Assembly: GCA_900316505.1 (NCBI GenBank)
Contig: ONDH01000022.1
Location: 1-64,000, forward strand
Origin: an uncultured Prevotellaceae bacterium
GTDB lineage: Bacteria; Bacteroidota; Bacteroidia; Bacteroidales; Bacteroidaceae
DNA length: 64,000 bases
Direction of reading: 5' to 3'
The notes under the pieces are model-generated. The model had not been told where the DNA came from. It did not search any database and saw only the letters and a program-made list of their open reading frames with translations. Positions 24,059-33,086 of this stretch are shown in pieces. The stretch's first letter is position 1. The number at the start of each line of letters is the position of its first letter. A program made the translations under genes and the position numbers.

Positions 24059-25183
24059 ATGAAGGACATGAAAAGTAAGTTATATGTGGTGTTGTCAGCA
24101 GTACTGATGCTGACAGCAGCTTGCTCGCAGAAGTCTGAGAACGCCTATACCATTACCGGTACAGCAGAGGGCACTCAAGATGGCGATACAGTGTTCATCT
24201 GTGAAATGCAAGGTTTTTTCAACATGATTCCGACGGACACCACCATTATCAAAGATGGCAAGTTTGAATTCACAGGCGAGTGTGAAGGAGCAGCCTTGCG
24301 CTGGTTGATGCCCATTCATGCCGGTGAACCCACCACAATGGCACAGTTCATTTTGGAGAAAGGTGACATCAAGGCAGCACTGATTAAAGGCGAAGGGGAA
24401 AGCAAGATTGAAGGTGGTCCCAACAGCAAGTTATACGATGAGTTTGAGAAACAGTGTGGTAAGATTGGCGAGCAAATGGATGAGCCCTGGCGAATCAGTT
24501 CTGACTCAACAAAAAGCGAGACTGAAAGACAGATAGCACAAGCAAAGCTGGATTCACTGAACAAAGTGATGGTTGCTTATCAGAAAAAATTCATCATTGA
24601 TCATGTGCCTTCAGCATGCAGCGATATGCTGTTTGCTTTCTGCTCCTTCAGTTTCTCGGAAGAAGACAATGAAGAAATCCTGAAGCTTTTCGGTGAAAAG
24701 CAGCCCGACCTCCCTGTATATAAAGCCATCATGGCAGAAAAGAAAGCTCAGGAATCAACATCTATTGGTCACGCGTACACAGACATGAAGATGGATGACC
24801 CAACTGGCAAAAGCGTCAAGTTAAGCGACTTTGTGGGTAAAAGCAAATATGTACTGATTGACTTTTGGGCATCATGGTGCGGACCATGTCGCGCAGAAAT
24901 GCCGACAGTGGTGGAAACTTACACAAAATTCCACGACAAGGGCTTCGAAGTTGTCGGAGTGTCGTTGGATGATGACAAAGACGCATGGGTGAAAGCCATC
25001 GCAGAACTCAAGATGCCTTGGCCACAAATGAGTGATCTGAAAGGTTGGGAAAGCGAAGCTTGTGCCGTTTACCACGTACAAGCCATCCCAGCCAATGTTC
25101 TGGTAGACGAGAAGGGCAATATTGTTGCTAAAGATTTAAGAGGAAAAGACCTTTTGGACAAGATGGGCGAATTGCTGCCGTAA
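24059..25183 (+). CDS. TlpA-like thiol-disulfide oxidoreductase with DUF4369 domain
   Basis: This is a lipoprotein of 374 residues acting in the periplasm. It has the signal VLSAVLMLTAAC (Cys at the lipobox), then an N-terminal DUF4369-type domain (about residues 28-150; TITGTAEGTQDGDTVFIC, TTIIKDGKFEFTG). A helical linker leads to a C-terminal thioredoxin-like AhpC/TSA domain with the active-site motif WASWCGPC near residues 270-277. Such proteins reduce disulfides or help cytochrome maturation and oxidative-stress tolerance. Start 24059 or the ATG at 24068 are both acceptable. Its stop abuts the stop of the convergent hemW gene with no spacer and no hairpin. Confidence 0.88.
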   Translation: MKDMKSKLYVVLSAVLMLTAACSQKSENAYTITGTAEGTQDGDTVFICEMQGFFNMIPTDTTIIKDGKFEFTGECEGAALRWLMPIHAGEPTTMAQFILEKGDIKAALIKGEGESKIEGGPNSKLYDEFEKQCGKIGEQMDEPWRISSDSTKSETERQIAQAKLDSLNKVMVAYQKKFIIDHVPSACSDMLFAFCSFSFSEEDNEEILKLFGEKQPDLPVYKAIMAEKKAQESTSIGHAYTDMKMDDPTGKSVKLSDFVGKSKYVLIDFWASWCGPCRAEMPTVVETYTKFHDKGFEVVGVSLDDDKDAWVKAIAELKMPWPQMSDLKGWESEACAVYHVQAIPANVLVDEKGNIVAKDLRGKDLLDKMGELLP

Positions 25184-26302
25184 TCAATCATCCCACATGA
25201 GGTCTGACATGACCTCGTTGGAGATGAAGAGTCCACGACGAGTGAGGCAAAGCGTGTCACCAGTAAGAGATAAGAGACCTGCCTTCAGATGCTTCTGTGC
25301 ATTTTGAAGGCAGTATTTTTTTGCCAAAACGCCAAAATGGCGTTCCAACTTAGAGAGGTCAAGTCCCTCTGAGGTACGAAGAGACGTGAAAACGTATTCA
25401 TCATAACGTTCGTGATCGTTCAGATGTTCAGTCACCAACGCACAAGAATTATCCATGTATTGTTCCAAAGAATCAGTGTGGTAAAAGCGATTGGAGCCAT
25501 CATAGGAATGCGCTCCAGCCCCCACCCCTAAATAAGGGACGCCTTGCCAATATCCCGAGTTATGACGTGACCGCATGCTGGGCAGAGCAAAGTTGCTGAG
25601 TTCATAATGTTCATAACCCGCGCCCTTCAATGCATCCATCAAATGCTCATACATCTGTAAGGACACCTCTTCGTCCACTTCGCTGATACAACCTTCTGTA
25701 AGCATCCGCTCCAACACAGTTCCCTCTTCGTACATCAAGGAATAGGCAGACAGGTGCTGAACCTGCAAGGAGAGTGCTGTCTGCACATCGGACTTCCACT
25801 CATCCAACGTCTGCTTCGGAAAGCCAAACATGAGGTCGATGCTGATGTTGGAGAAACCAGCATCTTGTGCGTCATAAACAGCTTGAATGGCTTGTGTGGC
25901 GGTATGACGGCGATGCAGGAAATGTAAGCGTGCTTCATCAAAGGTCTGAATTCCCATACTGAGACGGTTGATGCCCATCTGTAGAAGACGGTATAACAAT
26001 GCCGGAGTCATGTCATCAGGATTACCTTCCAGTGTCACTTCTGCATTCTCGCGTACATTATATATATTATAAATTGACACCAGTACCCTTTCCAATTCAT
26101 CAGGTGGCAGTTGAGAAGGAGTGCCTCCCCCGAAATAGATGGTGTCAACGGGTTCGTCAACAAGAAAAGTTCGACGCTGACGCAGCTCTTCCACCACCGC
26201 ATCAACATACTCATGGCGCTTCTGAAGCAAGGTGGTGGAAAAGAAGCCGCAATAGATGCAACGCGACTTACAGAAAGGAATATGCACGTAAATACCAGCC
26301 AT
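25184..26302 (-). CDS. hemW: HemW-like radical SAM protein (heme chaperone)
   Basis: This is a radical-SAM protein of 372 residues, homologous to coproporphyrinogen III dehydrogenase but of the HemW type, which delivers heme. The cluster motif is C-x3-C-x2-C at residues 11-18 (FCKSRCIYCGFFS). SAM-binding GGGTPSQLP follows near residue 60, and GIQTFDEARL near residue 120. A C-terminal HemN-type domain ends in SNEVMSDLMW. The N-terminal extension of true HemN is missing. The gene is convergent with the TlpA-like gene. Confidence 0.88.
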   Translation of the reverse strand: MAGIYVHIPFCKSRCIYCGFFSTTLLQKRHEYVDAVVEELRQRRTFLVDEPVDTIYFGGGTPSQLPPDELERVLVSIYNIYNVRENAEVTLEGNPDDMTPALLYRLLQMGINRLSMGIQTFDEARLHFLHRRHTATQAIQAVYDAQDAGFSNISIDLMFGFPKQTLDEWKSDVQTALSLQVQHLSAYSLMYEEGTVLERMLTEGCISEVDEEVSLQMYEHLMDALKGAGYEHYELSNFALPSMRSRHNSGYWQGVPYLGVGAGAHSYDGSNRFYHTDSLEQYMDNSCALVTEHLNDHERYDEYVFTSLRTSEGLDLSKLERHFGVLAKKYCLQNAQKHLKAGLLSLTGDTLCLTRRGLFISNEVMSDLMWDD

Positions 26303-26448
26303 ATGAGGACAAATTTACTCAATATTTCCTTAATAATAATGAAAAATGTTAAATAACATAAGTTTTTTTCGACTCATCCCAATAAAAAGCAGTAATTTTA
26401 TGCCGTTTTTGAAAAAATAGAACAATTATTATAAATCTAACCTAAACA

Positions 26449-28608
26449 ATGAAAGTTTACCAAACCAACGAAATCAAGAACATTGCCTTGCTTGGCAATG
26501 ACGGTGCCGGTAAGACCACTCTTACCGAAGCACTTTTGTATGAAGCAGGAATCATTAGCCGCCGTGGTCGCATCACACAGAAAAACACCGTGAGTGACTA
26601 CTTCCCAGTGGAACAGGAATATGGCTACAGTGTCTTTTCCACCGTTTTCCATGTGGAATGGAACAACAAGAAACTGAACATCATTGACTGTCCAGGAGCA
26701 GATGACTTTGTGGGCGCTGCCATGACTGCTTTGAATGTGACAGACACGGCACTTTTGCTCATCAATGGTCAATATGGTCCAGAAGTGGGCACACAGAACC
26801 ACTTCCGCTACACGGAAAAGTTGGGCAAGCCCGTCATCTTCCTTGTGAACCAGTTAGATTCCGACAAATGTGATTATCACCAAGTGCTCGACAGCCTGAT
26901 CAACATCTATGGTACCAAAGTGGTGCCCATCCAATATCCATTGAACGAAGGTCCTGATTTCAACAGTCTCATCGACGTGCTGCTGATGAAGAAATATTCT
27001 TGGAAGCCAGAAGGTGGCGCTCCTATCATTGAGGACATTCCAGCCGAAGAAATGGACAAGGCGATGGAAATGCATCGTGCCCTTGTGGAGGCTGCTGCTG
27101 AGAACGACGAAGGCTTGATGGAGAAATTCTTTGAGACTGAAGCACTTTCAGAAGACGAACTTCGTTTGGGTATTCGCAGAGGACTGGCAACAAGAAGCAT
27201 GTTCCCTGTGTTCTGTGTATGTGCAACCAAGGATATGGGTGTACGCCGTTTGATGGAATTCCTCGGCAACGTAGTTCCATTCGTGGACGAGATGCCTCAA
27301 GTACACAACACTCGTGGCGAAGAGGTGAAACCTGACCCAGATGCCCCAACTTCTCTTTATTTCTTCAAGACTGCCAACGAACCACACATTGGTGGTGTGC
27401 AGTACTTCAAAGTCATGTCAGGTAAGGTACACGAAGGTGATGACCTGACCAACACAGACCGTGGTTCGAAGGAGCGTATGGCTCAGCTGTTCTGCTGTGC
27501 AGGTGCCAACCGCATCAAGGTGGAAGAGTTGAGAGCTGGTGACATTGGTTGTACCGTGAAACTGAAGGATGTTCGTACAGGCAACACCTTGGCAGGTAAG
27601 GACTGCGAACACCGCTTCAACTTCGTGAAGTATCCAGACCCCAAATACATCCGTGCCGTCAGAGCAGAGAATGAGGGTGACACAGAAAAGATGGTGGCAG
27701 CCATTCAAAAGATGTCGCAAGAGGATCCCACATGGATTTTGGAACAGTCTAAGGAATTGAGACAGACACTCGTTAAAGGTCAAGGCGAGTTCCACCTCCG
27801 CACACTGAAATGGCGTATGGAAAACAATGAGAAAATCAACATCTGTTTTGATGAGCCTAAGATTCCATATCGCGAGACTATCACTAAGGCTGCCCGTGCC
27901 GACTACCGTCACAAGAAACAATCTGGTGGTGCAGGTCAATTTGGTGAAGTTCACCTCATTGTTGAGCCATATTACGATGGCATGCCTGACCCAACAAGTT
28001 ACAAGTTTGGCAACCAAGAGTTCAAGATCAATGCCAAGAGCAAAGAAGAAGTTGACCTCGAATGGGGTGGCAAGCTCGTATTCATCAACTCTGTGGTGGG
28101 TGGTGCCATTGACACACGTTTCATGCCAGCCATTCTGAAAGGTATCATGAGTCGCATGGAACAGGGCCCTCTGACCGGTTCATATGCTCGCGATGTTCGC
28201 GTGATCGTTTACGATGGTAAGATGCACCCCGTTGACTCTAATGAGCTCTCATTCATGTTGGCTGGTCGTCATGCATTCTCTGATGCATTTAAGGAGGCAG
28301 GTCCAAAACTGCTCGAGCCCATCTATGATGTGGAAGTATTTGTACCTGGCGACAAGATGGGCGACGTGATGTCTGACCTTCAGGGTCGTCGTGGTATGAT
28401 TATCGGTAGTGAAAGTGAAAGCGGCTATGAGAAGCTGATTGCGAAGGTACCATTGAAGAGCCTCTCCAGCTACTCCACCACCCTCAGTTCAATCACTGGT
28501 GGTCGTGCCAGCTTCATCATGAAGTTTGCCTCTTACGAACTTGTTCCAACAGACATCCAGCAGAAGCTGATGAAAGAATTCGAGGAACAGAGCAAGGACG
28601 AGGATTAG
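26449..28608 (+). CDS. fusA2: EF-G paralogue (EF-G2-like translocase, catalytic His replaced)
   Basis: This is an elongation factor G homologue of 719 residues with all five EF-G domains. The G1 loop is GNDGAGKTT (residues about 16-24). The switch-II motif is DCPGADDF near residue 81, where canonical EF-G has DTPGHVDF, so the catalytic His is Ala. G4 is NQLD in place of NKMD. These departures resemble the Bacteroides EF-G2 described, as I recall, as a translocase that works without GTP hydrolysis and matters for gut colonisation. It stands alone (not in a str operon) and has its own terminator. It could also be a tetracycline-protection-like relative, but the domain IV sequence follows EF-G. 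Confidence 0.88.
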   Translation: MKVYQTNEIKNIALLGNDGAGKTTLTEALLYEAGIISRRGRITQKNTVSDYFPVEQEYGYSVFSTVFHVEWNNKKLNIIDCPGADDFVGAAMTALNVTDTALLLINGQYGPEVGTQNHFRYTEKLGKPVIFLVNQLDSDKCDYHQVLDSLINIYGTKVVPIQYPLNEGPDFNSLIDVLLMKKYSWKPEGGAPIIEDIPAEEMDKAMEMHRALVEAAAENDEGLMEKFFETEALSEDELRLGIRRGLATRSMFPVFCVCATKDMGVRRLMEFLGNVVPFVDEMPQVHNTRGEEVKPDPDAPTSLYFFKTANEPHIGGVQYFKVMSGKVHEGDDLTNTDRGSKERMAQLFCCAGANRIKVEELRAGDIGCTVKLKDVRTGNTLAGKDCEHRFNFVKYPDPKYIRAVRAENEGDTEKMVAAIQKMSQEDPTWILEQSKELRQTLVKGQGEFHLRTLKWRMENNEKINICFDEPKIPYRETITKAARADYRHKKQSGGAGQFGEVHLIVEPYYDGMPDPTSYKFGNQEFKINAKSKEEVDLEWGGKLVFINSVVGGAIDTRFMPAILKGIMSRMEQGPLTGSYARDVRVIVYDGKMHPVDSNELSFMLAGRHAFSDAFKEAGPKLLEPIYDVEVFVPGDKMGDVMSDLQGRRGMIIGSESESGYEKLIAKVPLKSLSSYSTTLSSITGGRASFIMKFASYELVPTDIQQKLMKEFEEQSKDED

Positions 28609-28631
28609 TAACTCACAAACAACGTATCACA

Positions 28632-28697
28632 TTGGGCATATTAGCCCAAACAATAAAACTGGAAAGGGAATCTGCGCAGACAGGTTCCCTTTTTTAT
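28632..28697 (+). terminator. terminator of fusA2
   Basis: A small hairpin TTGGGC/GCCCAA (28632-28649) precedes a stronger one. In the second, AAGGGAA (28674-28680) pairs with TTCCCTT (28685-28691), followed by TTTTTATTTT. The region up to 28834 has no gene. Confidence 0.75.
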
Positions 28698-28834
28698 TTT
28701 AGTTAACAAAATAACAAGTAACTTATGCCAACCTGCTAATTTGTGTCAAAAAATTAACTTTATTGCATTTTCTACAGCAAATTTGGCGCTCCTTTTTTAA
28801 GAATTGAGCTAAATTTGTAGCAAAGTAATAAAAG

Positions 28835-30364
28835 ATGAAGAAATCAACCATCATAGTCCTTGCCATCGTCATGGGCATCTCGTTTGCCAGTTTGCTGATT
28901 ATGCAGATGCGGTATATTGAAGAGGTGACCTCTTTGCGCTATGAATATTTCGAGGAATCTGTCAATCGCAGCCTCTATGAGACTGCCCATCAATTGGAGT
29001 TGTCGGAAACCAAGCGCTATCTGGAGGAAGGTTCGGATGCCATGAACGGCATAGCCACTGCATACGATTCCATTTATGCCAACACAGACTCTTCGGTTGT
29101 GCAGCGCATGCATCAGGTGATTGCCAAGGACGGCAGTGTGTTTACTTCGCGCGAAACAACAGTCAGCACGAACTTGTCAGACAAGTATTTCACCAAGAAG
29201 ACCTCGAACAACAACGACAGGCTACGCTCGCTGAAAGAGATTATGGACATGCGGTACGCCACCGAGAAGAAGCTCGTGGATGAAGTGATCTATAGTATCC
29301 TATACACTGCCAGCGACCGTCCTCTTTCTGAGCGCATCGACTTTATCGAATTGGATCAGATTCTGAAGACCCAGTTGAGTAACAATGGCATCAATATTCC
29401 TTACCATTTTGTGGTCAGCACCAGCAATGGGCAGAAGGTGTACCAATGTCCTGATTACGACGAGAATGGAAACACAAAAGTCTTCACGGAAACACTCTTC
29501 AAAAACGACCCCGTTCAATGCGGTGGTGTCTTAGTGGTTCATTTCCCCGATTTAGGCAAGTACATCTGGCGTTCGATGTGGTTCATGATTCCATCGCTCA
29601 TCTTCACACTTATCTTGCTCATCACGTTCATTGTCACGATGGTATTAGTGTTCCGGCAAAAGAAACTGACAGAGTTGAAGAATGACTTCATCAACAACAT
29701 GACACATGAGTTCAAGACCCCAATCTCCTCCATTTCCTTGGCTGCACAGATGTTGGGCGACGACTCCGTAACCAAGACACCAGTTCTTCTGCAAAGGCTC
29801 ACATCCACCATCATTGACGAGACGAAACGTCTCCGTTTCCAGGTGGAGAAGGTGTTGCAACTCTCCATGTATGAGAACCAGCGAGCAAACCTCCACATGA
29901 AGGAAGTGGACATCAACGAACTGATATCAGGAGTGACTCACACCTTTGCGTTGAAAGTGGAGAAGAATGGCGGTAAAATCATCACAAACCTCAATGCCAC
30001 CGACCCCAACATCTGCGTGGACGACATGCACTTCACCAATGTCATTTTCAACTTGATGGACAATGCGGTGAAGTACCGTCGAAAAGATGCTGACCTTGAG
30101 CTCAATGTGGAAACATGGAACGAGCCAGGACTGCTCTGCATCTCCATCAAGGACAACGGTATTGGCATCAAGAAAGAAGACCTGAAACGCATCTTTGAGA
30201 AATTCTACCGTGTACACACAGGAAACCTGCATGATGTAAAGGGTTTCGGGCTCGGTTTGGCATACGTTTACAAGATTGTGAAAGACCACAAAGGCACCAT
30301 AGTTGCCGAAAGTGAGCCAGGCATTGGCACTAAATTCATCATTAAACTGAAAATGAACGATTAG
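28835..30364 (+). CDS. rprX: two-component sensor histidine kinase RprX
   Basis: This membrane histidine kinase of 509 residues pairs with the response regulator downstream. It has TM1 at residues 5-24 (IIVLAIVMGISFASLLIM), a periplasmic sensor domain of about 220 residues, and TM2 near 250-272. It then has a HisKA domain with the phosphoacceptor His in FINNMTHEFKTPISS (about residue 291). The ATP-binding domain shows N-box NLMDNAVKYR, G1 DNGIGIKKED and GFGLGLAYVYKIVKDH. The order and sequence match the Bacteroides RprX/RprY system, linked to envelope and oxidative stress. The signal is unknown. The rprY gene follows after 83 bp. Confidence 0.9.
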   Translation: MKKSTIIVLAIVMGISFASLLIMQMRYIEEVTSLRYEYFEESVNRSLYETAHQLELSETKRYLEEGSDAMNGIATAYDSIYANTDSSVVQRMHQVIAKDGSVFTSRETTVSTNLSDKYFTKKTSNNNDRLRSLKEIMDMRYATEKKLVDEVIYSILYTASDRPLSERIDFIELDQILKTQLSNNGINIPYHFVVSTSNGQKVYQCPDYDENGNTKVFTETLFKNDPVQCGGVLVVHFPDLGKYIWRSMWFMIPSLIFTLILLITFIVTMVLVFRQKKLTELKNDFINNMTHEFKTPISSISLAAQMLGDDSVTKTPVLLQRLTSTIIDETKRLRFQVEKVLQLSMYENQRANLHMKEVDINELISGVTHTFALKVEKNGGKIITNLNATDPNICVDDMHFTNVIFNLMDNAVKYRRKDADLELNVETWNEPGLLCISIKDNGIGIKKEDLKRIFEKFYRVHTGNLHDVKGFGLGLAYVYKIVKDHKGTIVAESEPGIGTKFIIKLKMND

Positions 30365-30447
30365 CCAGCCTGCATGCTGAACAAAACACTGCACAAGAAA
30401 AAACAAATCAAAACACAATAATTATACAACTTAAAACATACAACATT

Positions 30448-31170
30448 ATGATTACAGACGAAAGACTTGAAGAAGTGAACATCCTTCTTTGCGAAGACGA
30501 CGAAAGCCTCGGTATGCTTCTCCGTGAATACCTTGAGGCAAAGGGTTATAGCACCACACTCTGCCAAGATGGTGAAGAGGGTTTTGACACGTTCCTGCAA
30601 GGCAACTTCAGCCTTTGCATTCTTGACGTGATGATGCCCCGCATGGACGGTTTCACCTTGGCAAGCAAGATTAAGGAACTGAACTACGACATGCCGTTCA
30701 TGTTCCTCACCGCCAAGAACCTGAAAGACGATGTACGTGAAGGTTTCGAGCTTGGCGCTGACGACTACATCACCAAACCCTTCTCCATGGAAGAAGTGGT
30801 GTTCCGCATCGAAGCAATCCTCCGTCGTGTACGAGGCAAGAAGAACAAGGAAACAACGGTTCGTCAGATAGGTCAGTTCACCTTCGACACTCAGAAGCAG
30901 ATTCTCGCCATTGGCGATCATCAGGAAAAGCTGACCACCAAAGAGGCGGAATTGCTCACCCTCCTCAGCAACCGTCAGAACGAGCTCTTGCAGCGCGACT
31001 ATGCTCTCAAGACCATCTGGATTGATGACAATTACTTCAACGCACGTTCCATGGACGTCTATATCACCAAGTTGCGCAAGCATCTGAGAGCAGACCCGAA
31101 CGTGGAAATCATCAATGTGCATGGCAAGGGGTACAAACTGGTCATCACCGATAAGGAAGAGAAATCGTGA
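30448..31170 (+). CDS. rprY: two-component response regulator RprY (OmpR/PhoB type)
   Basis: This is a DNA-binding response regulator of 240 residues. The receiver domain (1-125) has the acidic pair in LLCEDDES, the phosphoacceptor Asp in CILDVMMPR (about residue 60) and Lys in DDYITKPFSM. The winged-helix output domain (140-235) contains KLTTKEAELLTLLSNRQNE and DVYITKLRKHL, ending GKGYKLVI. It closely fits Bacteroides RprY. It is co-transcribed with rprX. Confidence 0.93.
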   Translation: MITDERLEEVNILLCEDDESLGMLLREYLEAKGYSTTLCQDGEEGFDTFLQGNFSLCILDVMMPRMDGFTLASKIKELNYDMPFMFLTAKNLKDDVREGFELGADDYITKPFSMEEVVFRIEAILRRVRGKKNKETTVRQIGQFTFDTQKQILAIGDHQEKLTTKEAELLTLLSNRQNELLQRDYALKTIWIDDNYFNARSMDVYITKLRKHLRADPNVEIINVHGKGYKLVITDKEEKS

Positions 31171-31288
31171 AGAACTGACTGCTATGGCAACATACAAGAA
31201 AAGGTGGGCACCAAGTGTCCACCTTTATTATTCCATATGCAGCGGAGCATTTAGCCCCCGCGTTGACTTGCCCGAAGGCAACTCGTCG

Positions 31289-31468
31289 TTAAGCCTCCAC
31301 CTTTTTGTTCATAAAGATATGCGTCAGAAGACCTGCGATGATAATGAAGAGGCTTCCCCACGTGTACCAGTTCTGGTCAGCCAAGTCACCCATGAAGGGG
31401 ACAAATGCGCAAAGGATAAGCAGCAATGCGCCTAACACGATAAGAAAAATTCCAAGATTCTTTTTCAT
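31289..31468 (-). CDS. 59-residue two-helix membrane protein
   Basis: This small gene is read on the minus strand between rprY and rpsF. It starts [20 protein letters not shown], then a short polar loop with [10 protein letters not shown], a second helix ([15 protein letters not shown]), and a basic end NKKVEA before TAA. Codon use and the Lys-Lys start look genuine. It resembles the short two-TM hypothetical proteins common in Bacteroidales. Function is unknown. It is convergent with rprY and divergent from rpsF. Confidence 0.7.
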   Translation of the reverse strand: MKKNLGIFLIVLGALLLILCAFVPFMGDLADQNWYTWGSLFIIIAGLLTHIFMNKKVEA

Positions 31469-31672
31469 TGTATTTATTGAGTTTTTGTTGTTTCAATTCA
31501 AATCAAGCACAAAATAACGACTTTTTCTCCAAACAAAGAAACTTTTCAATAAGATTTTTTCGTTTGAGCACCAAAAAAGTGTGTTTCATAGCCAATTATT
31601 CAAATTTTCATCCTTCTTTAGCATCGCAGAAGGCACTTTCGTTCAGCAAGGTACAAAAAAAGCAAGTTTTAT

Positions 31673-31703
31673 TTTGCCATGTGCCCACTTATTCGTACCT
31701 TTG
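31673..31703 (+). promoter_or_regulatory. promoter of rpsF-rpsR-rplI operon
   Basis: TTTG (31673-31676), a 19-nt spacer and TACCTTTG (31696-31703) match the Bacteroidetes consensus exactly. The transcript would have a leader of about 65 nt. Apart from this promoter, nothing else is recognised in the 305-bp gap before rpsF (31469-31773). Confidence 0.8.
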
Positions 31704-31773
31704 CACCGCTTTTGCAAAAAATGCAGGGGCACAAATAACATTATTAACAAATCAAACTTACATTATTGATCTT

Positions 31774-32106
31774 ATGAATCAATACGAAACCGTTTTCATT
31801 TTAACTCCCGTTTTGTCTGATGTTCAGATGAAGGAAGCGGCTGATAAGTTTGTCAACTACCTCAAGGAAAAGGGTGCAGAAATCATCAGCACCGAGAATT
31901 GGGGTTTGAAGGCATTAGCTTATCCTATTCAGAAGAAGACTTCTGGTTTCTACCAGATGGTAGAGTTCAAAGCCGAACCCACAGTGATTGCTAAATTGGA
32001 GTTGCAGATGCGTCGCGACGAGCGCGTACTCCGCTACCTCACAGTTAAGAACGAAAAGTACGCTGCAGCTTATGCTGAAAAGCGTCGTAACAAGAAGGAG
32101 GCTTAA
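31774..32106 (+). CDS. rpsF: 30S ribosomal protein S6
   Basis: Ribosomal protein S6 (110 residues) binds S18 and 16S rRNA in the platform of the small subunit. The start [16 protein letters not shown] is the conserved N-terminus; a long in-frame extension upstream is excluded because it crosses the promoter. The sequence continues with [18 protein letters not shown] and VLRYLTVK. It is the first gene of the S6-S18-L9 operon; rpsR starts 2 bp after its stop. Confidence 0.97.
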   Translation: MNQYETVFILTPVLSDVQMKEAADKFVNYLKEKGAEIISTENWGLKALAYPIQKKTSGFYQMVEFKAEPTVIAKLELQMRRDERVLRYLTVKNEKYAAAYAEKRRNKKEA

Positions 32107-32108
32107 TC

Positions 32109-32375
32109 ATGGCAGCACCATCAGAAATCAGATACTTAACTCCAACCACAGTTGACGTTAAGAAGAAAAAGTATTGCCGTTTCAAGAAGAGCGGTATCAA
32201 GTACATCGACTACAAAGATCCAGAGTTCCTCAAGAAGTTCCTCAACGAGCAGGGTAAGATTCTTCCCCGTCGCATCACAGGCACTTCTCTGAAGTATCAG
32301 CGCCGCGTGGCTCAGGCAGTGAAGCGTGCTCGTCACCTTGCACTCCTCCCATACGTAGCAGACTTGTTGAAATAA
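32109..32375 (+). CDS. rpsR: 30S ribosomal protein S18
   Basis: Ribosomal protein S18 (88 residues) partners S6 on the 30S platform. Conserved strings are [38 protein letters not shown] and [15 protein letters not shown]. The N-terminus [20 protein letters not shown] is the Bacteroidetes form. It lies between rpsF and rplI with gaps of 2 and 20 bp. Confidence 0.97.
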   Translation: MAAPSEIRYLTPTTVDVKKKKYCRFKKSGIKYIDYKDPEFLKKFLNEQGKILPRRITGTSLKYQRRVAQAVKRARHLALLPYVADLLK

Positions 32376-32395
32376 AAAATAGGAGGTAAGACAGT

Positions 32396-32950
32396 ATGAA
32401 AATCATTCTCAAGAAAGACGTTCATGGCTTAGGCTATAAGGACGAAGTCCTCACAGTGAAGGACGGTTATGGTCGCAACTATCTTCTTCCTCAGGGTCTT
32501 GCAGTGCTCGCCACTGAAAAGGCTCTCAAGCAGCTCAACGAGGAATTGAAGCAGCGCGCTCACAAGATTGCAAAGATTAAGGCTGATGCTGAAGCAGAGG
32601 CTAAGAAGTTCGAAGGTGTTTCTCTCACCATCAAGGCTCGCGTTTCTGAAGGTCGCAACATCTACGGTTCTGTAGGTCCTAAGGAAATAGCAGCAGCTCT
32701 TGCTGAGAAGGGCTTCGAAATTGACAGCAAGCTCATCACCATCAAGGGTGTGAAGACACTCGGTGACTACGAGGCTGTAGCTCACTTCCACCGTGAAGTA
32801 TCTGTTACCATCCCATTCGAGGTGGTTAACGAAGAAGGCGAGAAGGCCCCTGCGAAGCAGAAGGAAGCTCCTAAAGCTGCACCAGTAGAAGAGGCTCCCG
32901 TTGAGGAAGCTCCTGAAGCTGAAGAGGCTGAAGAAGAAGTTGCAGAATAA
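32396..32950 (+). CDS. rplI: 50S ribosomal protein L9 with acidic tail
   Basis: Ribosomal protein L9 binds 23S rRNA near the L1 stalk. The first 147 residues are standard: MKIILKKDVHGLGYKDEVLTV at the N-terminus, the long helix, and a C-terminal domain ending TIPFEVVNE. A further stretch of about 35 residues is low complexity, with Ala/Pro/Glu motifs such as PVEEAPVEEAPEAEEAEEE. This acidic extension is outside the family length and its role is unknown. It is the last gene of the S6-S18-L9 operon, followed by a strong terminator. Confidence 0.95.
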   Translation: MKIILKKDVHGLGYKDEVLTVKDGYGRNYLLPQGLAVLATEKALKQLNEELKQRAHKIAKIKADAEAEAKKFEGVSLTIKARVSEGRNIYGSVGPKEIAAALAEKGFEIDSKLITIKGVKTLGDYEAVAHFHREVSVTIPFEVVNEEGEKAPAKQKEAPKAAPVEEAPVEEAPEAEEAEEEVAE

Positions 32951-32978
32951 GCATTGGTTTGCAACATACAAAACCATG

Positions 32979-33018
32979 AAAGTGGATGTGTCCCTAAAGA
33001 CGCATCCACTTTTTTTGC
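32979..33018 (+). terminator. terminator of ribosomal protein operon
   Basis: AAAGTGGATG (32979-32988) pairs perfectly with CATCCACTTT (33003-33012), followed by TTTTT. Confidence 0.85.
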
Positions 33019-33060
33019 AGGAAAAGACGAGAAATGTTTGGTGCTCGTCAATATATGTAC

Positions 33061-33068
33061 TACATTTG
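33061..33068 (+). promoter_or_regulatory. promoter -7 box
   Basis: TACATTTG lies 20 nt after a TTTG and 18 bp before the ATG at 33087. A very short leader is predicted. Confidence 0.55.
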
Positions 33069-33086
33069 CGAAAAATATTCACGCAA

